Assembly (NCBI GenBank): GCA_963715055.1
Contig: CAVQRB010000021.1
Coordinates: 1 to 64,000 of the forward strand
Length of the DNA: 64,000 nucleotides
Direction: 5' to 3'
Source: CAVQRB01 sp963715055
GTDB taxonomy: Bacteria > Pseudomonadota > Alphaproteobacteria > Rhodobacterales > Rhodobacteraceae
Both the position numbers and the translations under genes were made by a program. A model generated the notes under the pieces. It ran no database searches and was not told the DNA's origin. It saw only the letters and a program-made list of their open reading frames with translations. Below are positions 34,862-45,566 of the stretch, piece by piece (position 1 is the first letter of the stretch; every line of letters starts with the position of its first letter).

Positions 34862-37114
34862 CTACCCGTCGATTCTGCTCAGATCCGCCACCGAAGAACA
34901 GATCGTCTTGATCCGGTGCAGCAGGTTCAGGCGGTTGCGTCGCACCGTGCTGTTGTCGGCATTGACCTGAACCGCTTCGAAGAAGGCATCGATCGGGCCG
35001 CGCAATGCCGCCATGGCCGTCATGGCCTTTGCGAATTCCTGTGCCACCATCGCCGGGTTGATCTTCGCTTCCGCTGCATCCAGCGCCGCGAACAGCGCGC
35101 GCTCCTCATCCGTTTCGGCGAACTTCACATCCGGGCCGTAGGAATACTCCACGCCATCCGCCTCTTCGGCCTGTGTCAGGATGTTGTTGGCCCGTTTGAA
35201 CGCCTGGATGAGGTTCGCGCCATCATCGGTCTTCATCACCTCCGACAGCGCCGTGGCACGTTTGACGAGCAAGGCCAGATCGTCATTGCCGGGCATCGCG
35301 ATACAAGCGTCGATGATGTCGTGGCGGATGCCCTGATCGCGCAGGTAGACCTTCAGGCGGTCGTGGAGGAAGGACAGCAGGTCGGCGCTCATTTCCGGCA
35401 GGCTGGCCGCTATGCCTTCAATCCAGGAGCCCTCCCTGAAGTCCGGCTTCTCAACAGTGTCGTCGAGACGCTTTCTGACCGTCTGCAGCGCACTGGAGAA
35501 AACGCCTTTCTCGGCGATCTCTTCCAGAGTTTCCTTCAGCGTGAAAAGGTCTTGCGCGGGATGGCTGTCGTCGCCGTTCCGGATCTCGAACTTGAGAAGC
35601 TCCGCATCAATGAAACGTGTGAGGTTCAAAGTGATGTTTCGATCCAGAACCGTCCGGATTATTCCCAGAGCCGTGCGCCTCAGCGCAAACGGATCCTTGC
35701 TCCCGGTCGGCTTTTCGCCGATCGCCCAGAAGCCTGTCAGCTTGTCGATTTTCTCTGCCAGCGCCACGGCCACGGAGACCGGTGCCGTCGGTACGTCGTC
35801 GGAGGGACCGAGCGGCGCGTAGTGCTCCTGTGCTGCGGCGGCAATGGCATCCGACCGACCCGAGGCCTTGATGTAATATCGCCCCATAAGCCCTTGAAGT
35901 TCAGGGAATTCATAGACCATTTCCGAGGAAAGGTCGGCCTTCGCGAGCCGCGCGGCTTCCTCGGCCTCATCGGGGTCGGCACCGACCAGCGGGGCGATCT
36001 CGCGGGCCAGCGCCGCCATCCGCGCGATCAACTCCGCCTGGGTGCCAAGCTTGTTGTGGAAAGTCACGTTTTCAAGTGCTTGCAGCCAGACGTTCATGTC
36101 AGATTTGGCAATGCGCAGATCGTTTTCCCAGAAGAATTTCGCGTCCGACAGCCGCGCGCTCAGCACCTTTTCATTGCCCGCAAGGATCGTGGCGCCATTG
36201 TCGGCGGTTTCGCGGTTGGCCACGGTGATGAAACGCTCGATGCAACCGGTCTTGGGGTTCTGCACGGAGAAGAACTTCTGATGTTCCTTCATCGAGGTTT
36301 GCAACACCTCGGGCGGCAGGTCGAGGAAGGCATCACCAATCCGGCCCATCAGCACGACAGGCCATTCCACCAACCCTGCGACCTCGACCAGAAGGTTCGC
36401 GTCCTCGACCACCTCCAGACCGTTGGCGAACGCCTGGTTGGTGGCGTCGTGCCAGATCATCTCCGCGCGTTCCTTGGCATCAAGAACCACAGATTTCTGC
36501 TTCAGCTTCGCGGTATAATCATCGAAGCCTGATACGGAAAATCGCCCCGGCGCCATGAAGCGGTGGCCTTGGGTGCTGGCGCCAGCGTGGATCCCGTCGA
36601 TTTCCAGGGGCACCACTTCGGCACCTGCCTCGTCGCTCAGCAGACAGAGGATGGAGTGCAGCGGCCGCACCCAGCGCAGGCTGCCCGACCCCCAACGCAT
36701 GGATTTGGGCCAGGGAAAATTGCGAACGGTCGCCTCAAGTACCTCGGCGATGATCTCCGCCGCAGGGCGTCCGGGTTTTTCGATCCGCGCGAAGAGTATG
36801 GCACCCTTGGGTGTCTCGCGCGCTTCCAGATCGGCACGGGTCAGCCCTGCGCCGCGCAGAAAGCCTTCAATCGCCTTTTCGGGAGCATCCGCCCGTGGCC
36901 CCTTGCGCTCCTCCACCGTGGTCGGGCTCGCGGCCAGAAGCCCCTCGATCGTGAGCGCAAGCCGACGCGGTGTCGAGAAAGCGGCGGCCGAAGCATAGGT
37001 GAGCCCCGCCTCCACCAGACCATCGGTCATCAGCTTTTTCAGGTCCTCGGCGGCGCGGCCCTGCATGCGCGCCGGAATTTCCTCGGAGAAAAGTTCGATC
37101 AGAAGGTCAGGCAT
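34862..37114 (-). CDS. glyS: Glycyl-tRNA synthetase beta subunit
   Basis: The tRNA-binding and editing-like subunit of the bacterial alpha2beta2 GlyRS. 750 residues. It starts PDLLIELFSEEIPARMQGRA. Diagnostic segments include STPRRLALTIEGL (about 55), GSLRWVRPLHSILCL (about 155), MKEHQKFFSV (about 275), the HD-like region KADLSSEMVYEFPELQGLMG (about 405) and a C-terminal anticodon-binding domain. ATG 37114 shares a base with the stop of the small gene upstream (TGATG), giving coupling with that gene and glyQ. Confidence 0.96.
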   Translation of the reverse strand: MPDLLIELFSEEIPARMQGRAAEDLKKLMTDGLVEAGLTYASAAAFSTPRRLALTIEGLLAASPTTVEERKGPRADAPEKAIEGFLRGAGLTRADLEARETPKGAILFARIEKPGRPAAEIIAEVLEATVRNFPWPKSMRWGSGSLRWVRPLHSILCLLSDEAGAEVVPLEIDGIHAGASTQGHRFMAPGRFSVSGFDDYTAKLKQKSVVLDAKERAEMIWHDATNQAFANGLEVVEDANLLVEVAGLVEWPVVLMGRIGDAFLDLPPEVLQTSMKEHQKFFSVQNPKTGCIERFITVANRETADNGATILAGNEKVLSARLSDAKFFWENDLRIAKSDMNVWLQALENVTFHNKLGTQAELIARMAALAREIAPLVGADPDEAEEAARLAKADLSSEMVYEFPELQGLMGRYYIKASGRSDAIAAAAQEHYAPLGPSDDVPTAPVSVAVALAEKIDKLTGFWAIGEKPTGSKDPFALRRTALGIIRTVLDRNITLNLTRFIDAELLKFEIRNGDDSHPAQDLFTLKETLEEIAEKGVFSSALQTVRKRLDDTVEKPDFREGSWIEGIAASLPEMSADLLSFLHDRLKVYLRDQGIRHDIIDACIAMPGNDDLALLVKRATALSEVMKTDDGANLIQAFKRANNILTQAEEADGVEYSYGPDVKFAETDEERALFAALDAAEAKINPAMVAQEFAKAMTAMAALRGPIDAFFEAVQVNADNSTVRRNRLNLLHRIKTICSSVADLSRIDG

Positions 37115-37635
37115 CAGTTTTCGTCCCGTCTTGGGCATTCTTCGCCGACGATGGTGCCGTCATAGGCCTTCTCGCCGCAGTCGTTGAGTTCATGCCAGAT
37201 ATAGCCGCGCCCGTCCTCGGTGACGGCGACGATCCGGTCCACGCCGAAGGCCACGTTCTTCTCCCCGAGGAAGGCCAGCGCGGTGCCTGCCTGCAAGGCC
37301 GCGGCGATGGCCGTGGCGTCGAAGCAATCGAACCAATCCGGCGCATTGCGCGGCGTGGCCCGGTCCAGCACCACATAGGTCTCGGAGAGCATCGCGAGGT
37401 TCGCAGAAGTCGTGAAACAGGCGCGAAAGCGGATCGGCGAGCTGTCCGCATCGATCGCGGTGATGCCCTCGGCGAGGATCGGCTCGGGCGTCTGCGAGGT
37501 GAGCGGGGTCAGGCGCACCTCCGCGACATCGGCGGACACGTCTTCATAGAAGCCATAGACCTGCAAGTAGTAGAGCGCGCCCCCGGCGACGAGAGCGGCG
37601 AGCAAGATGACGAGCGCGGCGATCTTGCCCTTCAT
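37114..37635 (-). CDS. Single-span membrane protein between glyQ and glyS (DUF6446-like)
   Basis: A 173-residue protein with an N-terminal membrane anchor (KIAALVILLAALVAGGALYYLQ) and an exported domain of about 145 residues containing RFRACFTTSANLAMLSETYV and a paired-cysteine end (ELNDCGEKAYDGTIVGEECP). I recall this as a Rhodobacteraceae-restricted family (DUF6446) found at this exact locus; that name is from memory. ATG 37635 is chosen because it starts the anchor. It is coupled to glyS by TGATG. Function unknown, and the link with GlyRS may be positional only. Confidence 0.75.
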   Translation of the reverse strand: MKGKIAALVILLAALVAGGALYYLQVYGFYEDVSADVAEVRLTPLTSQTPEPILAEGITAIDADSSPIRFRACFTTSANLAMLSETYVVLDRATPRNAPDWFDCFDATAIAAALQAGTALAFLGEKNVAFGVDRIVAVTEDGRGYIWHELNDCGEKAYDGTIVGEECPRRDEN

Positions 37636-37678
37636 GGGAAGACCCGCGCGGCATCGGATGAGTGTTGCGCGCGGCGCG

Positions 37679-38620
37679 TCACGCCGCGGTCTCCGGCTGC
37701 CAACCGCCCACGGGCGTCTGCAGGAAAGCATCCGCACAGAGCTTCGCCAAAGCCCGCACCCGCCCGATATAGGCCTGCCGCTCGGTCACGGAGATCACGC
37801 CGCGCGCATCGAGCAGGTTGAAGATGTGGCTTGCCTTGATGCACTGATCATAGGCGGGATGTACCATGACGATGCGCTTGCCGGTCTTCGGATCGTCCTT
37901 CGGCGCGTCGAGGATTTCGCGACAATGCGCTTCGGCCTCTTCGAAATGGCGCAGCAGCACCGCCGTGTCCGCAGTATCGAAGTTCCAGCGCGCGTATTCC
38001 TCTTCGGTCTGCTTGAAAATGTCGCCGTAGGTCAGCGGAATCGGGGTTTGCGGGTCGTTGAAGGGCATGTCCATCACATGGCTGACGCCGAGCACATACA
38101 TCGCCAGACGCTCCAGCCCATAGGTAAGCTCGCCTGATACAGGGTGGCAATCATGCCCGCCGACCTGCTGGAAATAGGTGAACTGGCTGACTTCCATGCC
38201 GTCGCACCAGACCTCCCAGCCGAGCCCCCAGGCACCGAGCGTCGGGCTTTCCCAGTCATCCTCGACAAAGCGGATGTCATGCAGCGCCATGTCGATGCCG
38301 ATTGCTTCCAGTGAGCCCAGATAGAGGTCCTGCAGGTCGGGCGGAGACGGTTTTATCAGAACCTGGTACTGGTAGTAGTGCTGCAGACGGTTCGGGTTCT
38401 CGCCGTAACGCCCGTCGGTCGGACGACGCGAGGGCTGCACGTAAGCTGCGGCCCAGGGTTTCGTGCCCAGGCTGCGCAAGGTAGTGGCGGGGTGAAAAGT
38501 GCCTGCCCCAACTTCCATGTCATAAGGCTGCAGGATCGCGCAGCCCTTCGACGCCCAATAGGACTGTAGCCGCAGGATGATCTCCTGAAACGATCTGGGG
38601 GCGGAAGGCGGTGCGGACAT
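37679..38620 (-). CDS. glyQ: Glycyl-tRNA synthetase alpha subunit
   Basis: The catalytic subunit of tetrameric GlyRS, charging tRNA-Gly. 313 residues. RSFQEIILRLQSYWASKGCA and ILQPYDMEVGAGTFHPATTL at the N-terminus, VQPSRRPTDGRYGENPNRLQ (about 75), QFTYFQQVGGHDCHPVSGEL (about 160) and RLAMYVLGV are diagnostic. It heads the minus-strand cluster glyQ, small membrane protein, glyS, PPDK-like enzyme. Confidence 0.97.
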   Translation of the reverse strand: MSAPPSAPRSFQEIILRLQSYWASKGCAILQPYDMEVGAGTFHPATTLRSLGTKPWAAAYVQPSRRPTDGRYGENPNRLQHYYQYQVLIKPSPPDLQDLYLGSLEAIGIDMALHDIRFVEDDWESPTLGAWGLGWEVWCDGMEVSQFTYFQQVGGHDCHPVSGELTYGLERLAMYVLGVSHVMDMPFNDPQTPIPLTYGDIFKQTEEEYARWNFDTADTAVLLRHFEEAEAHCREILDAPKDDPKTGKRIVMVHPAYDQCIKASHIFNLLDARGVISVTERQAYIGRVRALAKLCADAFLQTPVGGWQPETAA

Positions 38621-38779
38621 GGGCGGCCTCGGAGGTTGTGCTGCGCGCCTTTCCTACGTGGGGCGGCGCACAGGGTCAATTCCACCACATGCGATAAATT
38701 GCGCCGCTGACTTATGGTCAAAACCGGCCGCTTCTGTATACCTGTCCCGGTTCGGGAAAATGCAGAGGTTTTCGGCAGT

Positions 38780-40534
38780 ATGATACGGTGGATGACGGGT
38801 GCGGTACTATTGATGATAGCCTTCTTGCAACCGCTTCAGGCGCAGACGGCGGGCGATGTGGTCTGGGTGCAGATCGAGGCACAGCCCAGCCTCGGCGAGG
38901 GGCTTGCGCGCGCCCAAGACTACGCGGGACGGCTCGAGGATGTAAACGGGTTCGCGCTCGGCAACGGTTGGTATGCTGTGGCGCTCGGCCCGTATCTGAG
39001 GGCGGATGCCGATCAGGTGCTGCGGGTCTACCGCGCCGAAGGGCTGATCCCGCGCGACAGCTACATCGCCTTCAGCGGCGCCTATGCCGAACAGTTCTTT
39101 CCAGAGGGCGCGGATGTCCTGCGTCTCGGAACAGCCCTTGCGGTACCGAACGCCCCGGCGGCGCCGGAGCCAACCGAAGCAGCACCTGAACCTCTGGTGT
39201 CCGCCGGCAGCGACCCCGAGACCCCGGCCGAAGCGCGGCTCAGCGAACGGCTTTTGAGCCTCGAGCAGCGCCAGGAAATCCAGATCGCGCTGCAGGATGC
39301 GGGGTTCTACAACAGCACCATCGATGGCGCCTTCGGACGCGGCACCCGCGCCTCGATGGAAGCCTGGCAAAGCGCCAACGGCATGGCGCCCACCGGCGTG
39401 CTGACGACGGCGCAGCGCGCGGCCTTGATTGCGCAGTATAATGCCATTCTGGATGGTCTGGATCTTGCCATCGTCCGCGACACTGAAGCCGGCATCGCCC
39501 TGCAACTGCCGACGGGTGTCGTGGGGTTTGACCGTTATGAGGCGCCTTTCGCGCGGTACGAGCCAAAGGGCGACCTCCCGGCGAGGGTGCTGCTGATCAG
39601 CCAGACGGGTGATGCGGATACGCTGGCGGGTCTTTATGACATCCTGCAATCGCTGGAAATCGTGCCGCTTGACGGCCCGCGCAGCCTGTCGGGCGACGGC
39701 TTCTCGATCCTCGGGCGCAATGCAGAGATCGTGAGCGAGACCAAGGTCAGTCTGCTCGAGGGGCAGATCAAGGGCTTCACCCTGATCTGGCCCGCCGGGG
39801 ACGAGACGCGGCGCACGCGGCTTTTGGCGGAAATGGAGGCCAGCTTCACCCGGCTTGAGGGCGTGCTCGAGCCAGCACCCGATGCCGGCGCCGATCAGCA
39901 GATCGACCTCATTGCAGGGCTTCGCGTCCGGCAACCGCTGACGTCGCGATCCGGTTTCTACGTCGATGCCAGCGGTACGGTCGTGACCACGGCGGATGCG
40001 GTGCAAAGCTGCACCCGGATCCTGCTCGATAACGCGGTGGAGGCGCGGACGCGCGCCGTGGACGCGGCCAACGGACTGGCACTTCTCGAACCCGTCACGC
40101 GGATCGCGCCGCCCGGTGTCGCGCGCTTCGGATCGCAGGTGCCGCGACTGCAATCGGAGGTGGCCGTTGCGGGCTATTCCTATGGCGGCAAACTCAACGC
40201 GCCTTCGATGACCTTCGGAGTGCTGGAGGAGTTGCGCGGCCTGCAGGGCGAAACCGGGGTCAAAAGGCTGAGCCTCAATGCCCTGCCCGGCGATGCGGGC
40301 GGACCGGTCCTGGACGAGGCGGGCAATGTTATCGGCATGTTGCTCTCGCGTCCCGAGGGCGACCGGCGTTTGCCGCAGGACGTGAGCTTCGCGCTGGCTG
40401 GAGGCGTGATCGCCGATGTCCTGCGCGCGGCGGGCCTTCGCGTCGACCAGGCCGACGAGACCGCTGCGCTGGCACCGGAAGACATCACCGAGCGGGGTCT
40501 CGGCATGACCGTTCTGGTGACGTGCTGGGAATAA
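38780..40534 (+). CDS. Exported SPOR/peptidoglycan-binding protein with inactive trypsin-like domain
   Basis: A 584-residue exported protein. A signal peptide (residues 1-21, ending QPLQAQ) is followed by a SPOR-like repeat (VVWVQIEAQPSLGEGLARAQ, about 27-105), an Ala/Pro/Glu linker, a peptidoglycan-binding unit (IQIALQDAGFYNSTIDGAFG, about 170-225), a middle domain, and a C-terminal chymotrypsin-fold domain. In that last domain the usual TxAHV histidine position reads TTADAV (39986-40003), the D-x-ALL position reads NGLALL, and GDSGGP reads GDAGGP (40289-40306). All three triad residues thus appear replaced, so it is probably a pseudoprotease with a binding role in the envelope. The start at 38780 gives the signal peptide directly. 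Confidence 0.82.
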   Translation: MIRWMTGAVLLMIAFLQPLQAQTAGDVVWVQIEAQPSLGEGLARAQDYAGRLEDVNGFALGNGWYAVALGPYLRADADQVLRVYRAEGLIPRDSYIAFSGAYAEQFFPEGADVLRLGTALAVPNAPAAPEPTEAAPEPLVSAGSDPETPAEARLSERLLSLEQRQEIQIALQDAGFYNSTIDGAFGRGTRASMEAWQSANGMAPTGVLTTAQRAALIAQYNAILDGLDLAIVRDTEAGIALQLPTGVVGFDRYEAPFARYEPKGDLPARVLLISQTGDADTLAGLYDILQSLEIVPLDGPRSLSGDGFSILGRNAEIVSETKVSLLEGQIKGFTLIWPAGDETRRTRLLAEMEASFTRLEGVLEPAPDAGADQQIDLIAGLRVRQPLTSRSGFYVDASGTVVTTADAVQSCTRILLDNAVEARTRAVDAANGLALLEPVTRIAPPGVARFGSQVPRLQSEVAVAGYSYGGKLNAPSMTFGVLEELRGLQGETGVKRLSLNALPGDAGGPVLDEAGNVIGMLLSRPEGDRRLPQDVSFALAGGVIADVLRAAGLRVDQADETAALAPEDITERGLGMTVLVTCWE

Positions 40535-40673
40535 GCACAAATCCGTCTAAAAACTGCCTCAAAGACGCAGTTCTCTCTTCATGGGTGTTTGCGGGGCGTT
40601 AACTCCCGGACGCCATTGTAATGCTCGCGTGGGGGCGCGCGCTGTGCAAGCAGCATGAGGATGGAGTGGATGA

Positions 40674-40955
40674 ATGTTCAAGACGGTTTTGGCGTCGGCC
40701 TTGGCCTGCGCAATGGCCTTGCCTGCCGCAGCACAGATCGCGGGGTCCGGCAGCACCAAGGTCAAGATGGTGGAATACACGTCACCGATGATGCCACCGG
40801 CCAACTACAAGGGCCAATGGTGGACGTCACCGGATAATTGCCAGTATTCGCGGGCGGGGCGTCCGGGCGAGACGGTCTGGTACCTGATCGTCAACACCGC
40901 GCATATGCAGTGTGAGCGGCGGCTGATCCAGCGCGTGATGAGCGATTACCAGTAA
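40674..40955 (+). CDS. Small exported protein, unknown
   Basis: A 93-residue protein with a clear signal peptide (VLASALACAMALPAAAQ) and a mature part of about 73 residues rich in Trp, Tyr and Pro, with two cysteines (DNCQY and MQCERR) that could form a disulfide. GGATGGAGTG lies about ten bases upstream of the ATG. No family recognised. It is convergent with the TPP enzyme gene, three bases apart. Confidence 0.7.
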   Translation: MFKTVLASALACAMALPAAAQIAGSGSTKVKMVEYTSPMMPPANYKGQWWTSPDNCQYSRAGRPGETVWYLIVNTAHMQCERRLIQRVMSDYQ

Positions 40956-40958
40956 TGA

Positions 40959-42551
40959 CTAGCCCGCAAGGCCCGGCGTGATGTAGATCAGCGTCGGGCC
41001 TGGCGTATCGAAGGCCGCGCGCACGGCCTCCTGCAATTGCGCGAGCGTTGTCGGGGCCACGGCAGCTGCGCCGAAGGCCTCCGCCAATTTGCGGAAATCC
41101 GGGTTATGCGCGATCACCGCATTGGGGGCGATCTGCGCACGCGTCATGCTGTCCTCGATCTCGCCCAGTTTGCCGTTGTCCCAAAGCAGTATGGGCAGGC
41201 TGAGACCCAGTTCCACCGCTACACCCAATTCCTGCATGGTGTAGTGGAATCCGTAGTCCCCGATGATGGCGAGCGTCGGCTTGCCACGCCGCGCGACTGC
41301 GCCGCCGATCGCCGCTGGCGTCGCATATCCCAGCGTGCCGAAGCCGTAAGGGTGGTGCCAGTGCCCGGGACGGTCCATGTCCCAGATTTCCTTGGCGGCA
41401 TAGGCGAATTGCGTCATGTCGGAATAGATCATCGTGCCTTCCGGCAGGCAGGCGCGCAAGGCGTCGCAGACGGGCAGGATGCCGGGGCGTTCCGCGTCGA
41501 CCTCGGCCCGCCACCGCTTGCGCGTCGCGGCGATCTCGGCAGTGTCCCACAGGCTTTCATGGCTGTGCCCGCTCAAGGCCTCGCGCACCGCGGCCATGAT
41601 GTCAAAGGCTTCACCGACGATCTGCATGTCGCCCTTCTGGCGCGCTCCGGTCATCAGCGAGGGGTCGATATCGATCCGGATGGTAGGGCAGGAATGACCC
41701 GCCTCGTGCCGCCACAAATCGACCTCGGCTAGTTCCGAGCCAATGACCATGACCAGATCGGCCTGCGCCAAGACAGTGGCGGAATCGGGTCGGGCCAGAG
41801 TGGAGCCGAAGTAGTAGGGATGATCGCCGGGGATGATGCCACGCCCGGCATATGTGCAGAACACGGCGGCCCCGCAGAGGGTTGAGATCTCTCCGTAAAT
41901 ACCGGCGCCGCGCGTGGCACCGCCCCCGAGAATCATGACCGGGCGCCGTGCCTGCTTCAGGGCATGCGCAATCTCGCGCCCGAGATGAAGATCACGACTG
42001 TTTTTTTCCAGCACAGCGTCCTCAAGCCGAGCGGGCGCTGCAGGCGCACGTGCTTCGAGCACCGAAATCGGCACCTGAATATGCTTGGGACGCCGGCGGC
42101 TGGTGTCGAATTCGGAAAACGCCCGGTCGATCAGATTATAGGCAGCCTCCGCAGTACGGGCTTCCTCGGACCAGTCGCAGACCGTGGCCGCAGCCGCGCG
42201 CTGGTCGCGCATCTGGTGAAGTTGGCCCTTGCGCGCCGCAGTCTCATCAAGGCAGGAGGAGATCACCAGCATGGGAACGCTGTCGGAATAGGCCTGCCCC
42301 ATCGGCGTCATGATGTTGCACAGGCCCGGTCCGGTGATCACATAAGCCACGCCGGGCCTGCCGGTGGCGCGCGCATAGCCGTCGGCCATGAAGCCCGCGC
42401 CCTGTTCGTGGCGCGCCAGAACATGGGTGATCCCCGCCTCTTCGATGCCGCGGTACATTTCCTGATTGTGGACGCCCGGAATGCCGAAGACGACCTCGAC
42501 GCCGCGGGCCTTGAGCATATGCGATATCTGGGCACCCAGGGGGTGTTGCAT
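40959..42551 (-). CDS. Thiamine diphosphate-dependent acetolactate synthase-like enzyme
   Basis: A 530-residue ThDP enzyme of the POX/ALS/decarboxylase family. The N-terminal PYR domain has VVFGIPGVHNQEMYRGIEE and the catalytic glutamate in LARHEQGAGFMADGYARATG (about residue 50); the central domain has VMILGGGATRGAGIYGE; the C-terminal PP domain has LAIIGDYGFHYTMQELGVAV (GDG...N-type motif altered to GDY) and NGKLGEIEDSM. Roseobacter homologues are often labelled 5-guanidino-2-oxopentanoate decarboxylase (arginine transamination pathway); I cannot confirm the substrate. The start at 42551 is set by GGAG eight bases upstream, inside the trkH end, one base from its stop, so the pair is coupled. 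Confidence 0.83.
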   Translation of the reverse strand: MQHPLGAQISHMLKARGVEVVFGIPGVHNQEMYRGIEEAGITHVLARHEQGAGFMADGYARATGRPGVAYVITGPGLCNIMTPMGQAYSDSVPMLVISSCLDETAARKGQLHQMRDQRAAAATVCDWSEEARTAEAAYNLIDRAFSEFDTSRRRPKHIQVPISVLEARAPAAPARLEDAVLEKNSRDLHLGREIAHALKQARRPVMILGGGATRGAGIYGEISTLCGAAVFCTYAGRGIIPGDHPYYFGSTLARPDSATVLAQADLVMVIGSELAEVDLWRHEAGHSCPTIRIDIDPSLMTGARQKGDMQIVGEAFDIMAAVREALSGHSHESLWDTAEIAATRKRWRAEVDAERPGILPVCDALRACLPEGTMIYSDMTQFAYAAKEIWDMDRPGHWHHPYGFGTLGYATPAAIGGAVARRGKPTLAIIGDYGFHYTMQELGVAVELGLSLPILLWDNGKLGEIEDSMTRAQIAPNAVIAHNPDFRKLAEAFGAAAVAPTTLAQLQEAVRAAFDTPGPTLIYITPGLAG

Positions 42552-42552
42552 G

Positions 42553-44001
42553 TCAGTTTCTCCAGAAATGAACGGTGAAGATGGCATAGACCGCGAGGAG
42601 TTCCAGGCGTCCCAGCAGCATGCCGAGCGTCAGCAGCCATTTGGCGGTATCATTGAGGCCGGAAAAGTTCCCGGCCGGTCCGATCTGATCGCCCAAGCCC
42701 GGACCCACATTGGCCAGAGCCGTCGCCGCACCAGAGACCGAGGTCACGAAGTCGAGCCCGGTCAGGCTGAGCGCGACCGCGAGCAGACCCAGCGTGACCA
42801 CGAAGAACATGAAGAAGGACATGACGGAGGACAGCACGTCCTCGCTCACCGGGCGGCGGTCGTAGCGCACCACGAAAACCCCGTTGGGCGAGCGTATCTT
42901 GCGCAGTTGCATTCGGATCGACGCAAAAAGGAGCTGGTATCGGAAGATCTTGATGGAACAGGCCGTCGATCCGGCGCAGCCGCCGATGAGGCCAATGAAA
43001 AAGAACAGCGCTATCAGGAACGGGCCCCATGTCATGTAGTCAACCGAGGCATAGCCGGTTCCGGTGATGATCGAGGTGATGTTGAAGAGCGCCTCCCGGA
43101 ACGACTTGCTCCAGTGGTGTGGGAAGATCTGGGTCAGGCAGATTGTCATCACCACGGCAAGAATGAAGATGGTGAGCAGGAATACCTGGATCTGCGTGTC
43201 CTTCCAGAAGGGCTGAAAGCTGCCGTTGACCATCTGCACGTAGCGCACGAAGGGAAGGGCCGCGAGGATCATGAATACCGACGCGACATATTCGAGGTTC
43301 CCCGAAAAAGCGCCGAAGGAGGCATCATAGGTGGAAAAACCACCCGTTGACACGGTCGTAAGCGCATGCACGCTGGCATCGAAAGGCTCCATGCCGAAGA
43401 CCAGATAGGCGAGCGCGCAGACCATGGTCAGGCCGAGATAGATGGTCGAGATCTGGCTCGCGATCTGGCCGGCGCGCGGCAGGATTTTCCCCATGGTCTC
43501 GAAAGCCTCGGAGCGGAAGATCTGCATCCCGCCGACCCTGAGTTCAGGCAGGAAGACCATCGCCACGACGATGATCCCGATCCCGCCGAGCCACTGCAGG
43601 ATGCCGCGCCAGAGCAATATCCCCTTGGGCTGAGTGCCCAGTTGGGTAAACACGGTCGACCCGGTGGTGGTCAGGCCGGACATCGCTTCGAAATAGGCAT
43701 CCACAAACCGGGCTTCGAGGGCTCCAAGTATGAAGGGGAGCGCTCCGAAGAGCGGCAGGACGACCCAGACGCTGGTGGTCAGCAGGAAGGTTTGCTGGAG
43801 CGTCAGCCCTTCCTTCACGCCGTTTGCGCAGGCGAGGGCAATCAGGCTGCCGCTCAGAATGGTGATGAGCGCGGATTCAGCGAAGACCGGCCAGTGGCCG
43901 CGTCCCTGCGCCAGATCCACCAGCATCGGTAGCAACATGGCCAGCCCGAGCACAGCCACCAGCAATCCGATCACATATCCGACGGGGCGCAGGTCCAACA
44001 T
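42553..44001 (-). CDS. trkH: TrkH/KtrB family potassium transporter subunit
   Basis: A 482-residue membrane protein with about ten spans and four selectivity-filter-like pore segments: SGLTTTGSTVFTQL (about 105), ALTTVSTGGFSTYDASFG (about 220), NITSIITGTGYASVDYMTWG (about 315) and a last one with ATALANVGPGLG (about 435). This is the TrkH signature. It would take up K+ with a TrkA partner, not seen in this window. ATG 44001 (MLDLRPVGYVIG) is chosen as the first residue of the membrane domain; a longer frame has no support. Confidence 0.9.
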   Translation of the reverse strand: MLDLRPVGYVIGLLVAVLGLAMLLPMLVDLAQGRGHWPVFAESALITILSGSLIALACANGVKEGLTLQQTFLLTTSVWVVLPLFGALPFILGALEARFVDAYFEAMSGLTTTGSTVFTQLGTQPKGILLWRGILQWLGGIGIIVVAMVFLPELRVGGMQIFRSEAFETMGKILPRAGQIASQISTIYLGLTMVCALAYLVFGMEPFDASVHALTTVSTGGFSTYDASFGAFSGNLEYVASVFMILAALPFVRYVQMVNGSFQPFWKDTQIQVFLLTIFILAVVMTICLTQIFPHHWSKSFREALFNITSIITGTGYASVDYMTWGPFLIALFFFIGLIGGCAGSTACSIKIFRYQLLFASIRMQLRKIRSPNGVFVVRYDRRPVSEDVLSSVMSFFMFFVVTLGLLAVALSLTGLDFVTSVSGAATALANVGPGLGDQIGPAGNFSGLNDTAKWLLTLGMLLGRLELLAVYAIFTVHFWRN

Positions 44002-44071
44002 GGCTGCAGCGTTGGCGTGGGTGCGGCGCGGTGTCAAGCATCCCCCGACCGGACGTGGCAGCTTCGCAGGG

Positions 44072-44308
44072 TCAGAACCCGTATTGATCGAAGAAAACGT
44101 GACGGATGATGTCTTCGCGCCGGATACCGAGGTCTGCCAGTTCGGCATCGGATTTCAACTGCAACCGTTCGACGAGGCGCAGACGGCGGCTCGCCTGGGA
44201 GGCGGAGATCAGCACCGAAGCAACCGCGGAGATGCTGTCGATGAAGCTCAGGAGGGCGCTGCCGGCACCGCTCAGGGGTCGGGCGCGCGCTGCGGGATGA
44301 TAGGCCAT
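44072..44308 (-). CDS. DUF1127 protein
   Basis: A 78-residue basic protein whose C-terminal half (LVERLQLKSDAELADLGIRR followed by EDIIRHVFF) matches the DUF1127 module of alphaproteobacteria. Related small proteins have been linked to RNA turnover and phosphate and carbon metabolism. A hydrophobic stretch (SFIDSISAVASVLISA) precedes it. It stands between trkH and folE2 on the same strand. Confidence 0.85.
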   Translation of the reverse strand: MAYHPAARARPLSGAGSALLSFIDSISAVASVLISASQASRRLRLVERLQLKSDAELADLGIRREDIIRHVFFDQYGF

Positions 44309-44413
44309 GGGAGGATCCTTTCGTGGACCGGGTCAAGAGGTCTGACCCGATACACCGACCGATCGACACGGAGTACCGCTATTTCATCATAGCCGCTTTC
44401 CTTCTGGCGCATG

Positions 44414-44440
44414 AAAAAACGCGCCCCGAGGAGCGCGTTT
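44414..44440 (-). terminator. Rho-independent terminator after folE2
   Basis: AAACGCGC (44417-44424) pairs with GCGCGTTT (44433-44440). On the minus strand the stem is followed by further T residues, 23 bases after the folE2 stop. Confidence 0.82.
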
Positions 44441-44462
44441 CCATGTTCTTGCGATGGCCGTG

Positions 44463-45566
<1,104 letters not shown>

